A stretch of DNA of 35,426 nt, from assembly GCA_937957985.1 (NCBI GenBank), contig CALGOH010000002.1, positions 1-35,426 of the forward strand, given 5' to 3'. The stretch is from an uncultured Verrucomicrobiae bacterium. GTDB taxonomy: Bacteria; Verrucomicrobiota; Verrucomicrobiia; Verrucomicrobiales; Akkermansiaceae. Position numbers and translations under genes: made by a program. This document shows, piece after piece, positions 1 to 6,896 of this stretch. The stretch's first letter is position 1, and each line of letters starts with the position of its first letter. The notes below the pieces were generated by a model. The model made no database searches. It saw only the letters and a program-made list of their open reading frames with translations, and had not been told where the DNA came from.

Positions 1-507
1 TACATCGACCTGAATCCGGTGCGGGCCGGGCTTTGCGACGATCCGAAGGACTACCGCTGGTGCGGCTACGCCGAGGCGGTGGCCGGCAGCAAACGGGCGC
101 GGCGGGGGCTGTGCCGGGTGTTGGATCGGCCGCTGGATTCGTGGGACGAGAAGCCGACGAAGAGCGATCTGACTGCCGGGGAATGGTATCGCTGCTGGCT
201 CTTCGGCGAAGGACTGGCGGTGCCGGACGAATCGGGGCGCACCAAGCGCAAGGGGATGACGCTGGAGGCGGTCCGGAAGGTGCGGGAGAGCGGCGGCAAG
301 CTGACTCGCGGTCAGTTGCTGCGATGTCGGGTGAGGTATTTCAGCGACGGCGTGGCAATCGGGTCAAAGGCGTTCGTGGAGGATGTGTTCACGGAGCGGA
401 GGGAATGTTTCGGAGCGACGAGAAGGGACGGTGCTCGGCCGATCCGTGAGGCGGTCGACGGGAGTCTCTTCTCGCTGCGGGCGTTGCGCGTGCAGGCTGT
501 CGAGTGA
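1..507 (+). CDS. REP-associated tyrosine transposase (RAYT, Y1/IS200-like), 5'-truncated by window edge
   Basis: The reading frame is open from base 1 and ends in TGA at 505-507, so the gene begins upstream of the window. The first visible residues are YIDLNPVRAGL, the signature segment of REP-associated Y1 transposases. The HUH metal-binding half of the domain must lie outside the window. The C-terminal part contains RVRYFSDGVAIGSKAFV and a GARPIR segment, a tail I associate with verrucomicrobial RAYT proteins. Proteins of this family process single-stranded REP palindromes and are thought to spread them. Three BIME-like palindromic elements occur further along the window. No REP palindrome is visible directly downstream of this gene. 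The family call is confident. Activity cannot be judged because the catalytic half is missing. Confidence 0.88.
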   Translation, partial: YIDLNPVRAGLCDDPKDYRWCGYAEAVAGSKRARRGLCRVLDRPLDSWDEKPTKSDLTAGEWYRCWLFGEGLAVPDESGRTKRKGMTLEAVRKVRESGGKLTRGQLLRCRVRYFSDGVAIGSKAFVEDVFTERRECFGATRRDGARPIREAVDGSLFSLRALRVQAVE

Positions 508-666
508 GATCCGCGTGCTGCGCTCATCATCACACTATCCCACACGACACCCTGACGATCGAATCCGTCGACCGGAAAGGCACTCCTCCCGCATCCTCGT
601 CCCCGGGATGATCCGGCATCGCGGTCTCGACCGGAACCTGTCCGTCTGAGAGCGTCGGGGCCGATC
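508..666. other. intergenic stretch between transposase and DUF2254 gene
   Basis: This 159-base gap presumably carries the promoter of the downstream membrane protein. I see no clear -35/-10 pair, no strong hairpin and no copy of the GGAGTGGC repeat. Confidence 0.5.
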
Positions 667-1977
667 GTGAAAACGTGGATCACTCACATCTGGTCCCGAC
701 TGCGGACGAGCTTCTGGTTTGTTCCCGGCGGGTTGGTGGTGCTATCGATCCTGCTCGCCTACGGGACGATCGAGATCGACCGACGGGAGTGGAGCGGCGT
801 GCTGTTGGGCGGGCTGCCGCTTTCGGGGGTGTCGGCCGACGGGGTCCGGTCGCTGCTTTCGACCGTCGCGACCTCGGTGCTGACGCTGGCGGGCCTGACC
901 TTCTCCGGGACGCTGGTGGCGCTTACCCTCGCCTCGAGCCAGTTCGGCGGACGCATCCTGCGCAACTTCATCCGGGCGCTGCCCAACCAGTTCACGATCG
1001 GGATGCTGCTCGGGAACTTCACCTTCTGCCTGATCGTGCTGCGCAGCGTGCGCAGTGTGGAGGAGGGGGAGTTCATCCCGCATCTCGCGACCTTGTCGGC
1101 CTTCGTCGCGACGCTGGTCAGCCTCGGGGCCTTCATCCACTTCATCCACCACATCGCGGTGTCGCTGCAGGCGGACCGGGTGGTGGCCGACATCCACGTC
1201 GAGCTCGACCGGGCGCTGTGCGCGTTCTTCCCCGATGAACGGCCGAGCGATCCCGACGAGCGGAAGGCGGGCGAGGAGAAGGATGACTGGGAGGAGATGG
1301 AGGACGAGCAAGCGGTGCGTTCGCGCCGGAGCGGCTACATCCAGGCGGTGAGCGTCGAAGGATTGCTGGGTGAGTGTGCGGAGCGCGACCTGCGCTGCCG
1401 GGTGCTGCTCCATCCGGGCCAGTTCGTGCACGAAGGGGAGCCGATTCTGGCGATCGACGCCGAGGGCGGTCCGGACGAGAAGGACGCGAGCGAGCTGCGG
1501 AGCCACGTGATCATCGGGCGGATGCGGACGGGGGAGCAGGACTTCGAGTTCTGCCTGCGGCAGCTTGTCGAGGTGGCGCTGCGGGCGCTTTCCCCGGGGA
1601 TCAACGATCCCTTCACGGCGATGAACTGCATCGACTACCTCGGGGCGGCGCTGATCAAGGTGGCGGGCCGCAGGCTGCCGCGGCGGATCCACCGCGACCG
1701 CGAGGGGACCCCGCGGGTGCTGACGCGGCCGACGGTCTTCGCCGACCTGCTCGACGCGGCCTTCAATCAGATCCTCCAGACGGCGGGCGGCCGGCCGGAC
1801 ATCGCGCTCCGCCTGCTGGCGCGCCTGGCGGACATCCACCGTGCGGCGATGCTCGACGCGCACCTTGAAGCGGTCCGCGGCCATGCCGAGGCGGTCCGGA
1901 TGCGGGGGCTGGAGAATGCCTCGGAGCGGGATCGGGAGGCGCTCGAGGCGCGATTCCGGAGATTCGAGGAAGGCTGA
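667..1977 (+). CDS. DUF2254 family membrane protein
   Basis: This 436-residue protein matches the DUF2254 layout: an N-terminal membrane half and a soluble C-terminal half. Hydrophobic segments lie near residues 18-36, 66-90, 110-128 and 139-162. The soluble part contains LSPGINDPFTAMNC (around residue 312), the conserved hallmark of the family. A highly acidic linker sits around residues 190-220. The start is a GTG at 667, chosen because the membrane segment follows directly. The family is widespread and its function is unknown; a role as an inner-membrane transporter or channel is only a guess. The next gene is convergent, 19 bases away. Confidence 0.9.
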   Translation: MKTWITHIWSRLRTSFWFVPGGLVVLSILLAYGTIEIDRREWSGVLLGGLPLSGVSADGVRSLLSTVATSVLTLAGLTFSGTLVALTLASSQFGGRILRNFIRALPNQFTIGMLLGNFTFCLIVLRSVRSVEEGEFIPHLATLSAFVATLVSLGAFIHFIHHIAVSLQADRVVADIHVELDRALCAFFPDERPSDPDERKAGEEKDDWEEMEDEQAVRSRRSGYIQAVSVEGLLGECAERDLRCRVLLHPGQFVHEGEPILAIDAEGGPDEKDASELRSHVIIGRMRTGEQDFEFCLRQLVEVALRALSPGINDPFTAMNCIDYLGAALIKVAGRRLPRRIHRDREGTPRVLTRPTVFADLLDAAFNQILQTAGGRPDIALRLLARLADIHRAAMLDAHLEAVRGHAEAVRMRGLENASERDREALEARFRRFEEG

Positions 1978-1996
1978 AGGGGCTCCGGAGGATCGA

Positions 1997-2605
1997 TCAG
2001 GTGCCCCGGCTTTCGAGGAAGCGTTTCACCGGGGCGCGGTTGAGCAGGATGAGCGCGGCGATCGGGTAGGCGAACGACACCACCGAGCTGATGACCGTGG
2101 TGATGTTCGAGATGCCCTGCTGCATGTCCGTGCCGATGGCCTGGTTCATCCGCGCGGCCGCCGGCATGACGAAGAGGATGGTGATCACGAGGGAGGCGAC
2201 CTTGGTGACGATCGACGTCCAGGCATAGCCGTTCGACCAGGCCAGGGCGTTGGCGCGTCTCTTCAGCAGCTTGATGCCGGCCACCAGCAGCAGGATGGCG
2301 AGCAGCAGGGTGAAGCCGGTGGAAACGAAGGAGAACCACGCGATCTCCGCCATGTAGCTCTCCAGGGCGGAGAAGGTTTCGTCGGTGGAGCCGTCGCCCG
2401 AGGCGCCTCCCACCATGCCGCCCAGCTTTCCGAGGAAGAGCATGCTCACGACTGACGCGATCGCGCCGAGCACGCCGATCCCGGCGAACACGAGGTGGAT
2501 GATGCCGAAGACCTTGATCACCGCGGGCGGTTGCTCCGGGAGGTCGGGTGCGGCAGGTTCCGATGCCTGGGGCGGAGTGTAGGGAGAAGGTTGGTCGGTG
2601 GTCAT
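1997..2605 (-). CDS. four-helix integral membrane protein of unknown function
   Basis: The frame is open further upstream, but the ATG at 2605 (MTTDQPSPYTPP...) fits best. It gives 202 residues with a proline-rich cytosolic N-terminus followed by membrane segments. The extra upstream residues are not hydrophobic or protein-like. Four hydrophobic stretches are visible: IKVFGIIHLVFAGIGVLGA, a long one around FTLLLAILLLVAGIKLL, one around VASLVITILFV, and a final one ending PIAALILLNR. A glycine-rich loop separates helices one and two. Similar short proteins with a Pro-rich head are frequent in Verrucomicrobiota, but I do not recognise a named family. It is transcribed divergently from the entericidin-like gene. 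Confidence 0.75.
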   Translation of the reverse strand: MTTDQPSPYTPPQASEPAAPDLPEQPPAVIKVFGIIHLVFAGIGVLGAIASVVSMLFLGKLGGMVGGASGDGSTDETFSALESYMAEIAWFSFVSTGFTLLLAILLLVAGIKLLKRRANALAWSNGYAWTSIVTKVASLVITILFVMPAAARMNQAIGTDMQQGISNITTVISSVVSFAYPIAALILLNRAPVKRFLESRGT

Positions 2606-2727
2606 GAGGAGATGCCGGGAGTCGAGCACGGGGGCACGCTGCATGTCGAGCGTGGCGATGCCGGCGGTGGCGGCCGAATCCACGCGGAAATTTGCATTTC
2701 CCTCATCCGTTCCGAGGGTGGGTCGAC

Positions 2728-2883
2728 ATGAGATACATCAAAGCTATCAAGAAAGTCCCGGAAGCCATCGCCCTGGGACTGGCCGTCCTCGGATTCAGCG
2801 CCTGCCACACCGCCGCCGGAGTCGGACAGGACATCGAGGAGGTCGGGGAGGAAATGCAGGAGGCATCCCGCGAGGTCCATTGA
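2728..2883 (+). CDS. entericidin-like small lipoprotein
   Basis: This is a 51-residue protein from the ATG at 2728. A basic start (MRYIKAIKK) is followed by a hydrophobic stretch and the lipobox FSAC, so about 30 residues remain after processing. The mature part, CHTAAGVGQDIEEVGEEMQ, is the entericidin A/B pattern: C-N/H-T-x-x-G-x-G-x-D-I followed by acidic and amphipathic residues. Entericidins are small cell-envelope lipoproteins of Enterobacteria linked to stress and stationary phase, and homologues are widespread in other phyla with unproven roles. The open frame extends upstream to 2692, but that extension lacks a signal sequence. The next plus-strand gene, a coiled-coil protein, is also likely stress related. 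Confidence 0.85.
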   Translation: MRYIKAIKKVPEAIALGLAVLGFSACHTAAGVGQDIEEVGEEMQEASREVH

Positions 2884-3044
2884 GGACGGTCGCCCGGCAG
2901 GAGATCACCGCCGGGATCATCATTTTCGCGAGGCGCCGCCGCCGGAATGCGGAGGCGGACTTCCGTCCGGTGTGCCGCGAAACCACGGGAACCGCGGGGC
3001 GGCGTCCCTCCGGTTCCGGAATCCAACCAACCACCACCACCATC
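2884..3044 (+). other. leader between the entericidin-like gene and the coiled-coil gene
   Basis: This 161-base gap has a GC-rich first half with short inverted pieces (for example CGCCGCC/GGCGG) and ends in an A/C-rich tract just before the ATG at 3045. There is no purine-rich Shine-Dalgarno site near that ATG. Unstructured A/C-rich leaders are common in SD-poor bacteria, so translation here may be SD-independent. Confidence 0.4.
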
Positions 3045-3332
3045 ATGAACCAGAAGGAAGCCTACATTGAGAAAGCCAAGGCCAGACTCGACGAGTTTGG
3101 CGCCGAAATCGACCGCCTGGAGGCCGAGGCCGCCAAGAAGAAGGCCCAGGGCTCGGCGGAGTACCACCAGCGCCTCGCCGACCTGAAGGGTCACCAGAAG
3201 AAACTGGGTGAACGCGTCGAGCAACTCAAGGACGCCTCGGGTGACGCGTGGGGCGAGATCGTCGCCGGGGCGGACCGGGTGACCGACGAGATGAAGAAGA
3301 GCTTCGAAAAGGTCCGCGCCGCCCTCCGCTGA
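3045..3332 (+). CDS. coiled-coil protein, sll1863-like stress-response family
   Basis: The ATG at 3045 gives 95 residues, almost entirely charged helix: MNQKEAYIEKAKARLDEFGA, then heptad-like repeats of leucine with Lys/Glu/Ala, and an end of the form MKKSFEKVRAALR. This resembles the short proteins annotated as sll1863-family stress response proteins, which start with EAYIEKxKAxLDEW and end in an amphipathic helix. The open frame extends much further upstream, but those residues are the untranslated GC-rich leader. No signal peptide is present, so it is probably cytosolic. It converges with the Spy-like gene, with 10 bases between the stops. Confidence 0.72.
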   Translation: MNQKEAYIEKAKARLDEFGAEIDRLEAEAAKKKAQGSAEYHQRLADLKGHQKKLGERVEQLKDASGDAWGEIVAGADRVTDEMKKSFEKVRAALR

Positions 3333-3342
3333 CGGCGGAAGC

Positions 3343-3783
3343 CTACGGTTCGGAGTCCAATCCCCAGGGATCGAGCCGTTCACCGACCCGTTCGCGGAAC
3401 GGGGGCCGCTTTTCCTCGGGGAGGCGGTCCTCGATGCGTCCGACCGTTTCGCCGATCACGTCGCGGACGTCGTGGAGGAGCTTCTTGCGGATCTCGCGCA
3501 GCTCGCCATGCCCGACGGCCAGTTCTTCGCGGACGGCCTGGTTTTCCTCCGGCGTGAGGTCGAGATGATCCTCGAGGTCGTCGCCGATCCGGTCGATCAC
3601 GCGGTCGGACGGACCCTCCGCGGTCTCGGGATGGCGGACGGCGTCCTTGAGGCGGTCGGCCATCAGCATGGCGAGTCCGCCGACGCCGACGACCACGCCG
3701 AGGATGAAGATGACGAGCAGCAGCAGGATCGCCTTCAGCCGGCTGCGGCGGCCTTGGGCGTTCGGGGCTTCATCGTGGTCCAT
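3343..3783 (-). CDS. membrane-anchored Spy/CpxP/CnrX-like protein
   Basis: This 146-residue protein has a short cytosolic head, one strong membrane helix (about residues 16-41) and a charged helical domain outside. The external part contains LDLTPEENQAVREEL near residues 74-88 and a second LPEEKRPPF segment near 121-129, the repeated L-T/S-x-E-Q-like spacing of Spy/CpxP/ZraP/CnrX periplasmic proteins. Such proteins act as chaperones or as metal/envelope sensors that control a sigma factor. It is the last gene of a four-gene minus-strand set, 12 bases after the putative anti-sigma. I infer a sensor role from that context. The family call rests on motif shape only. Confidence 0.68.
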   Translation of the reverse strand: MDHDEAPNAQGRRSRLKAILLLLVIFILGVVVGVGGLAMLMADRLKDAVRHPETAEGPSDRVIDRIGDDLEDHLDLTPEENQAVREELAVGHGELREIRKKLLHDVRDVIGETVGRIEDRLPEEKRPPFRERVGERLDPWGLDSEP

Positions 3784-3795
3784 GGGGGGAAAATG

Positions 3796-4086
3796 CTAGA
3801 GCGAGAAGCTGGCGACCAGCTCGATCAGGTCGAGGCCGCGGCAGCCGGCGTAGCCGATCGTCCCGCAGGCGACGGCGAACAGTGCCAGCGCCGGCTTGGC
3901 CAGACCGCGGCCGAACAGGACCTCGACGGTGGCCAGCATCGAAGGCGGCGCCGCCGGTGCCGCCGGCTGGTGCCGGATCCCGGACATCACCGCGTGGCGG
4001 ACGTCGATGGCGGGCGGTTGGGCGTTTCGCGCCAGCGCGGTCAGCTCCGACCACGTGCGCCGGGTTTCATCATTCTTCGTATCCAT
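3796..4086 (-). CDS. short single-pass membrane protein, putative anti-sigma factor
   Basis: The ATG at 4086 gives 96 residues and overlaps the end of the ECF sigma gene by 17 bases, which suggests translational coupling. The first ~65 residues are soluble and cytosol-like (MDTKNDETRRTWSELTALAR...). One hydrophobic segment follows near residues 70-90 (KPALALFAVACGTIGYAGC). The protein then ends after a few residues, with almost no periplasmic domain. CnrY of Cupriavidus, the anti-sigma of CnrH, is of similar size and design. I see no ZAS zinc motif (HxxxCxxC). The role is inferred from position and topology, not from a recognised domain. Confidence 0.6.
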   Translation of the reverse strand: MDTKNDETRRTWSELTALARNAQPPAIDVRHAVMSGIRHQPAAPAAPPSMLATVEVLFGRGLAKPALALFAVACGTIGYAGCRGLDLIELVASFSL

Positions 4087-4609
4087 GATTCTTGAGGGTT
4101 CTCCGCAGGAGTTGCCGGGCACGGAAGGCCCTGATCTTCGTCTTGGCGGTCGTCCAGCCGAAATGATCCGCCGCTTCGTCGATGGTCATGCCGTGGAGGT
4201 AGAGGAGGGTCAGCAACGCCCGCTCGTCGGCCGGCAGGCGGCCGAGCAGTTGGCGTGCCTCGTCGAGCGCCTCGCGCGCGGTATCGGTCGAGGCGGTGTC
4301 GATGGTTTCCGGCAGGTGCTCCACGGGGGTGATCCGCGAGCGTTTGCGGCGCCGGCAGTAGTCGAGGCCGGTGCGGGCGGAGATGCGCCTGAGCCAGTGG
4401 GCGAAGGGCTGGCGCGGCTCCCATTTCGGGAGCGCCCGCCACGCCTTGATAAAGCTCTCCTGCACCAGGTCCTCGAGATCGGCGTGGGAGGCGGCGAAGC
4501 GGTGGAGCATCGAGGTGATGATCGGTTGGTATTTCTCCACGAGCTCCCCGAAGGCGAGGGCATCCCCGTCGCGGGCACGACGGACCAGCTCGAGGTCGGG
4601 GTCGGTCAT
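4070..4609 (-). CDS. ECF-family RNA polymerase sigma factor
   Basis: This 179-residue protein contains only the sigma-70 region 2 and region 4 domains, the normal ECF size. Region 2 lies at about 15-85, with YQPIITSMLHRF, the core-binding DLEDLVQESFIKAWRAL segment and the FAHWLRRISARTGLDYCRRR promoter-melting helix. Region 4 lies at about 115-172, with LPADERALLTLLYLHGMTIDEAA and an HTH reading TTAKTKIRAFRARQLLRR. It lies between a Spy-like gene 66 bases upstream and the overlapping one-helix protein downstream. This arrangement suggests an envelope or metal stress regulon controlled by a membrane anti-sigma. The target regulon is not visible. Confidence 0.93.
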   Translation of the reverse strand: MTDPDLELVRRARDGDALAFGELVEKYQPIITSMLHRFAASHADLEDLVQESFIKAWRALPKWEPRQPFAHWLRRISARTGLDYCRRRKRSRITPVEHLPETIDTASTDTAREALDEARQLLGRLPADERALLTLLYLHGMTIDEAADHFGWTTAKTKIRAFRARQLLRRTLKNHGYEE

Positions 4610-4675
4610 GGGGGTCTGGGCAGGGGCCGGGAGGGGTCCGTGGAGCCCCGCTGGCCCCGCAGACGATCGATCCGC

Positions 4676-5131
4676 TCAGAGACCCTTGGCAGACAACTGG
4701 CTTTCGATCCAGCTTGAGATCTCGCTGCGTCCGCTTTCGATCCGGCGGAGCTGTTTGTCGGTGAGCAAGGGCCTCACGGCGACCATGATCTGCCCGGCCA
4801 GCACGGCCCGGGACGAGGCCACGTCGCGGATCTGCTCGGCGGCGGCGCGGGCCTGGGCGGATTTCGGTCCGTGCTTCTCCGTGGCGAGGCGCAGTGCCTC
4901 GCGGGCGGCCCTGGCGGCGGCGAACTGGTCGCTGATCTCCGGTTCGAAGGACTGGATCACGTCCCGGACGCGTTTCTTCTGGTCCTCGCTGAGGTTGAGG
5001 TTCTCGCGCAGGTTCATCAGCGTCGCGGCCACCCGCTTGAAGACCTCCCCATCGACGAAAGGGGGCGCGTGGCGGGGTGCGGTGATCGCCCCGAAAGCGA
5101 GCGGGACCATCGGCAGAACGGTGGGTTGCAT
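4676..5131 (-). CDS. Spy/CpxP-like helical protein
   Basis: This 151-residue mostly helical protein is the first gene of the ECF locus. It carries LNLSEDQKKRVRDVIQSFEP (about residues 46-65) and LLTDKQLRRIESGRSEISS near 125-143, the two LTxxQ-like motifs typical of Spy, CpxP and related heavy-metal-resistance proteins. The N-terminus (MQPTVLPMVPLAFGAITAPRHA) is mildly hydrophobic but lacks the basic residues of a standard signal peptide, so export is uncertain. Together with the similar membrane-anchored protein at the other end, it brackets the sigma/anti-sigma pair. A sensor or chaperone role is inferred. Confidence 0.65.
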   Translation of the reverse strand: MQPTVLPMVPLAFGAITAPRHAPPFVDGEVFKRVAATLMNLRENLNLSEDQKKRVRDVIQSFEPEISDQFAAARAAREALRLATEKHGPKSAQARAAAEQIRDVASSRAVLAGQIMVAVRPLLTDKQLRRIESGRSEISSWIESQLSAKGL

Positions 5132-5193
5132 GGCGTGTTGGTGGATTGCGGTTGGGTCGGGCGGCCGGTTCGCACGAGGCCGCCTTCATTCAC

Positions 5194-5223
5194 TCGAATG
5201 CTCCGGCGCACGCTTCGGTTACA
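5194..5223 (-). promoter_or_regulatory. candidate ECF-type promoter upstream of the sigma locus
   Basis: On the minus strand, 63 bases upstream of the Spy-like gene, TGTAACC (5217-5223) is followed after 16 bases by CATTCGA (5194-5200). Many ECF sigma factors recognise an AAC-containing -35 motif and autoregulate their operon, so this is a candidate self-recognised promoter. A 6-A run lies just upstream. No second copy of the pair was found in the window to support the motif. Confidence 0.3.
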
Positions 5224-5283
5224 AAAAATCGAGCGCCGCCCCAGATTTGCCGGGGTGGCGATCGAGGGCTTCCCGGGTAGCGC

Positions 5284-5311
5284 ATGGGACCTATAGGGCC
5301 TATGGGACCCA
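5284..5311. repeat. GGGACC/TATGGG short repeat cluster
   Basis: The segment holds tandem variants of GGGACCTATAGGGCC and TATGGGACCC in 28 bases, including the near-palindrome CCTATAGG. Similar short GGGACCTAT strings recur in intergenic DNA of Verrucomicrobiota and Planctomycetota, as far as I recall. It lies in the 253-base divergence-free gap between the lipoprotein gene (ending at 5385) and the ECF locus. No gene is supported in this gap. Confidence 0.5.
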
Positions 5312-5384
5312 TATTTCCGCGCTCTCCGTACTCTAAGAACGCCGGAATTTCCCCAATCGCCGCAAGGCTGATGAAGGCCAGCGA

Positions 5385-6122
5385 TTACGGGGTCGCCACC
5401 GGGGCGGCGTTTCGCTTCCAGCGCCGGCGGATGCGGCGGACGAGGGTGATGAGGCCGAGGATGGCGAGCATCGCCACGAGGATCACGGCCGGGATGAACC
5501 AGACGGGAAGCGGAATGGGGGCGGCGTAGTGGATGAGGACCGGGCCGTCGAGGGCGGCGCCGAGCGAGCGTTTCCAGATCAGGGTGCGTCCGCCGTTCTC
5601 GACCGTGTCGGCATTGTGTTCGGCGGCCGCTTTCGGCAGGTGAATGATGTATTCGAGTTGGCGCTGTTCGCGGTCCTCGGCCCCGATCGCGAGGGCGGCG
5701 AAGCCGAGGGCCCTGGCGACCTCGATCCGACGATCGACGCGGACGCTGGTGCCATCGATGCGGACGTCGAAGGTGCCGGCGAGATTGCGGCTGGTCGCGG
5801 GGAGTTCCTGGAACGCCTCGGTCTCCTTGAGGTTCCCGAGGGCGAGCATGGAGTCGGCGGCGATTTCGATGTGGATGTTGGCGCGGTCGTCCTTGTCGGT
5901 GATTTCCAGAGTCTCGAGGCGGACCTTGGGTTCCTCGACAAGGAGAGCGTCGATCTTTTCTCGGATGCCGACCTCGCCGCCGGCCACCATGATGGCCTCG
6001 CGCGGCACCGTGTAGTCGAAGGTGAGGCGGCCGGAGCCGTCGGGTTCGACGCGGACTTCCTCCCGGAGGTCGAAGCAGGCGGACAGGAGCAGGGGGAGGA
6101 GCAGGGCGAGGACGCGTGGCAT
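5385..6122 (-). CDS. lipoprotein with C-terminal membrane helix, unknown function
   Basis: The ATG at 6122 gives MPRVLALLLPLLLSAC, a clear lipoprotein signal with the lipobox LSAC. The protein is about 245 residues long. The mature part begins FDLREEVRVEPDGSGRLTFD, a beta-rich segment seen in several exported proteins with the pattern 'xEEVxVxxDGSG'. Near the C-terminus a hydrophobic helix (about PVWFIPAVILVAMLAILGLI) is followed by a basic tail RRIRRRWKR, so the chain is probably anchored at both ends with the tail in the cytosol. The open frame starts 12 codons earlier, but that part is not signal-like. The gene diverges from the methyltransferase at 6231, so both promoters lie in about 108 bases. 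Confidence 0.75.
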   Translation of the reverse strand: MPRVLALLLPLLLSACFDLREEVRVEPDGSGRLTFDYTVPREAIMVAGGEVGIREKIDALLVEEPKVRLETLEITDKDDRANIHIEIAADSMLALGNLKETEAFQELPATSRNLAGTFDVRIDGTSVRVDRRIEVARALGFAALAIGAEDREQRQLEYIIHLPKAAAEHNADTVENGGRTLIWKRSLGAALDGPVLIHYAAPIPLPVWFIPAVILVAMLAILGLITLVRRIRRRWKRNAAPVATP

Positions 6123-6230
6123 GGGCGGAAGCTGACGCGGGAAAGTGCGGGATGGCAAGGCGGAGGCGTGGCCATTCGCGGGACTTGCGCGGGCGGGGAG
6201 GGGCGCGATGCTGGCGGGGTGCGAAGGATC

Positions 6231-6845
6231 GTGGAGCCGGAGATTCTCGATGATCTGCCGACGGACGATCCGGAGGCCCGGGCCAGCCGCGCCGATCTGC
6301 GGCGGATCAATTTCCTGATGGGCAACGAACGGTGGATCCTGCGGCGGGTGCGATCAATGCCGCGGCTGGCGCGGGAGGGCATCGTCGAATGGGGCGCGGG
6401 TTCCGGGGATCTGTTGGAGAAACTCGCGTCGCTGGGCCCGGCGACGGGGGTGGACCGGGTGGAGCGGCCCGCGGGCCTGCCCGGGGAGATCGGATGGCGG
6501 CGCGGCGACGTCCTCGAGGAGGACTCGGGCGGTGGCGTGCTGGTGGCGAACCTGTTTCTGCATCACTTCGAGGGAGCTGACCTGCGGCGCTTGGGCGGGC
6601 GGGCGTCGCGCTTCACGGCGATGGTGGTGGTGGAGCCCTGGCGGTCGCGGCTGGCGCTGGCCCTGGGCGGGGCGATGCATCCGTTCGTGGGTCGCGTGAC
6701 GCGTCACGACCTGCCGGTGAGCATCCGGGCCGGCTTCCGCCGTGGCGAACTGGCGGAGGCGCTCGGACTGGATCGCGGGCGGTGGAGGATTTCAGAGCGG
6801 ATCGATCCGCGGGGCGGTCTGAGGTGGATGGCGGTGCGCGGGTGA
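6231..6845 (+). CDS. class I SAM-dependent methyltransferase of the type III PKS locus
   Basis: I choose the GTG at 6231, preceded by GAAGGA at 6222-6227. It gives 204 residues. Motif I is EWGAGSGDLLEKL (53-65). An acidic residue for the SAM ribose follows near GVDRVER, motif IV-like VANLFLHHF is at 105-113, and MVVVEPW is at 131-137. The fold is that of Methyltransf_11/12 enzymes that act on small molecules. It is followed by an FAD oxidoreductase (51-base gap) and a type III polyketide synthase. This methyltransferase / oxidoreductase / T3PKS trio is a recurrent arrangement in bacterial T3PKS clusters, where the first two tailor the polyketide. The substrate is unknown. Confidence 0.82.
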   Translation: MEPEILDDLPTDDPEARASRADLRRINFLMGNERWILRRVRSMPRLAREGIVEWGAGSGDLLEKLASLGPATGVDRVERPAGLPGEIGWRRGDVLEEDSGGGVLVANLFLHHFEGADLRRLGGRASRFTAMVVVEPWRSRLALALGGAMHPFVGRVTRHDLPVSIRAGFRRGELAEALGLDRGRWRISERIDPRGGLRWMAVRG

Positions 6846-6896
6846 GGCGCGATCCTTTTGCGTGGCGCGGGAAACGGGCGGTGCTAGCGTGCGGCC

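Noticed and set aside
4041..5189. 382-residue minus-strand ORF over the ECF locus
   Set aside because: It overlaps the sigma and Spy-like genes in another frame. The sequence has no domain-like features.
5529..6845. methyltransferase extended upstream to 438 residues
   Set aside because: The extension is antisense to the lipoprotein at 5385-6122. The GTG at 6231 with a GAAGGA site is the sensible start.
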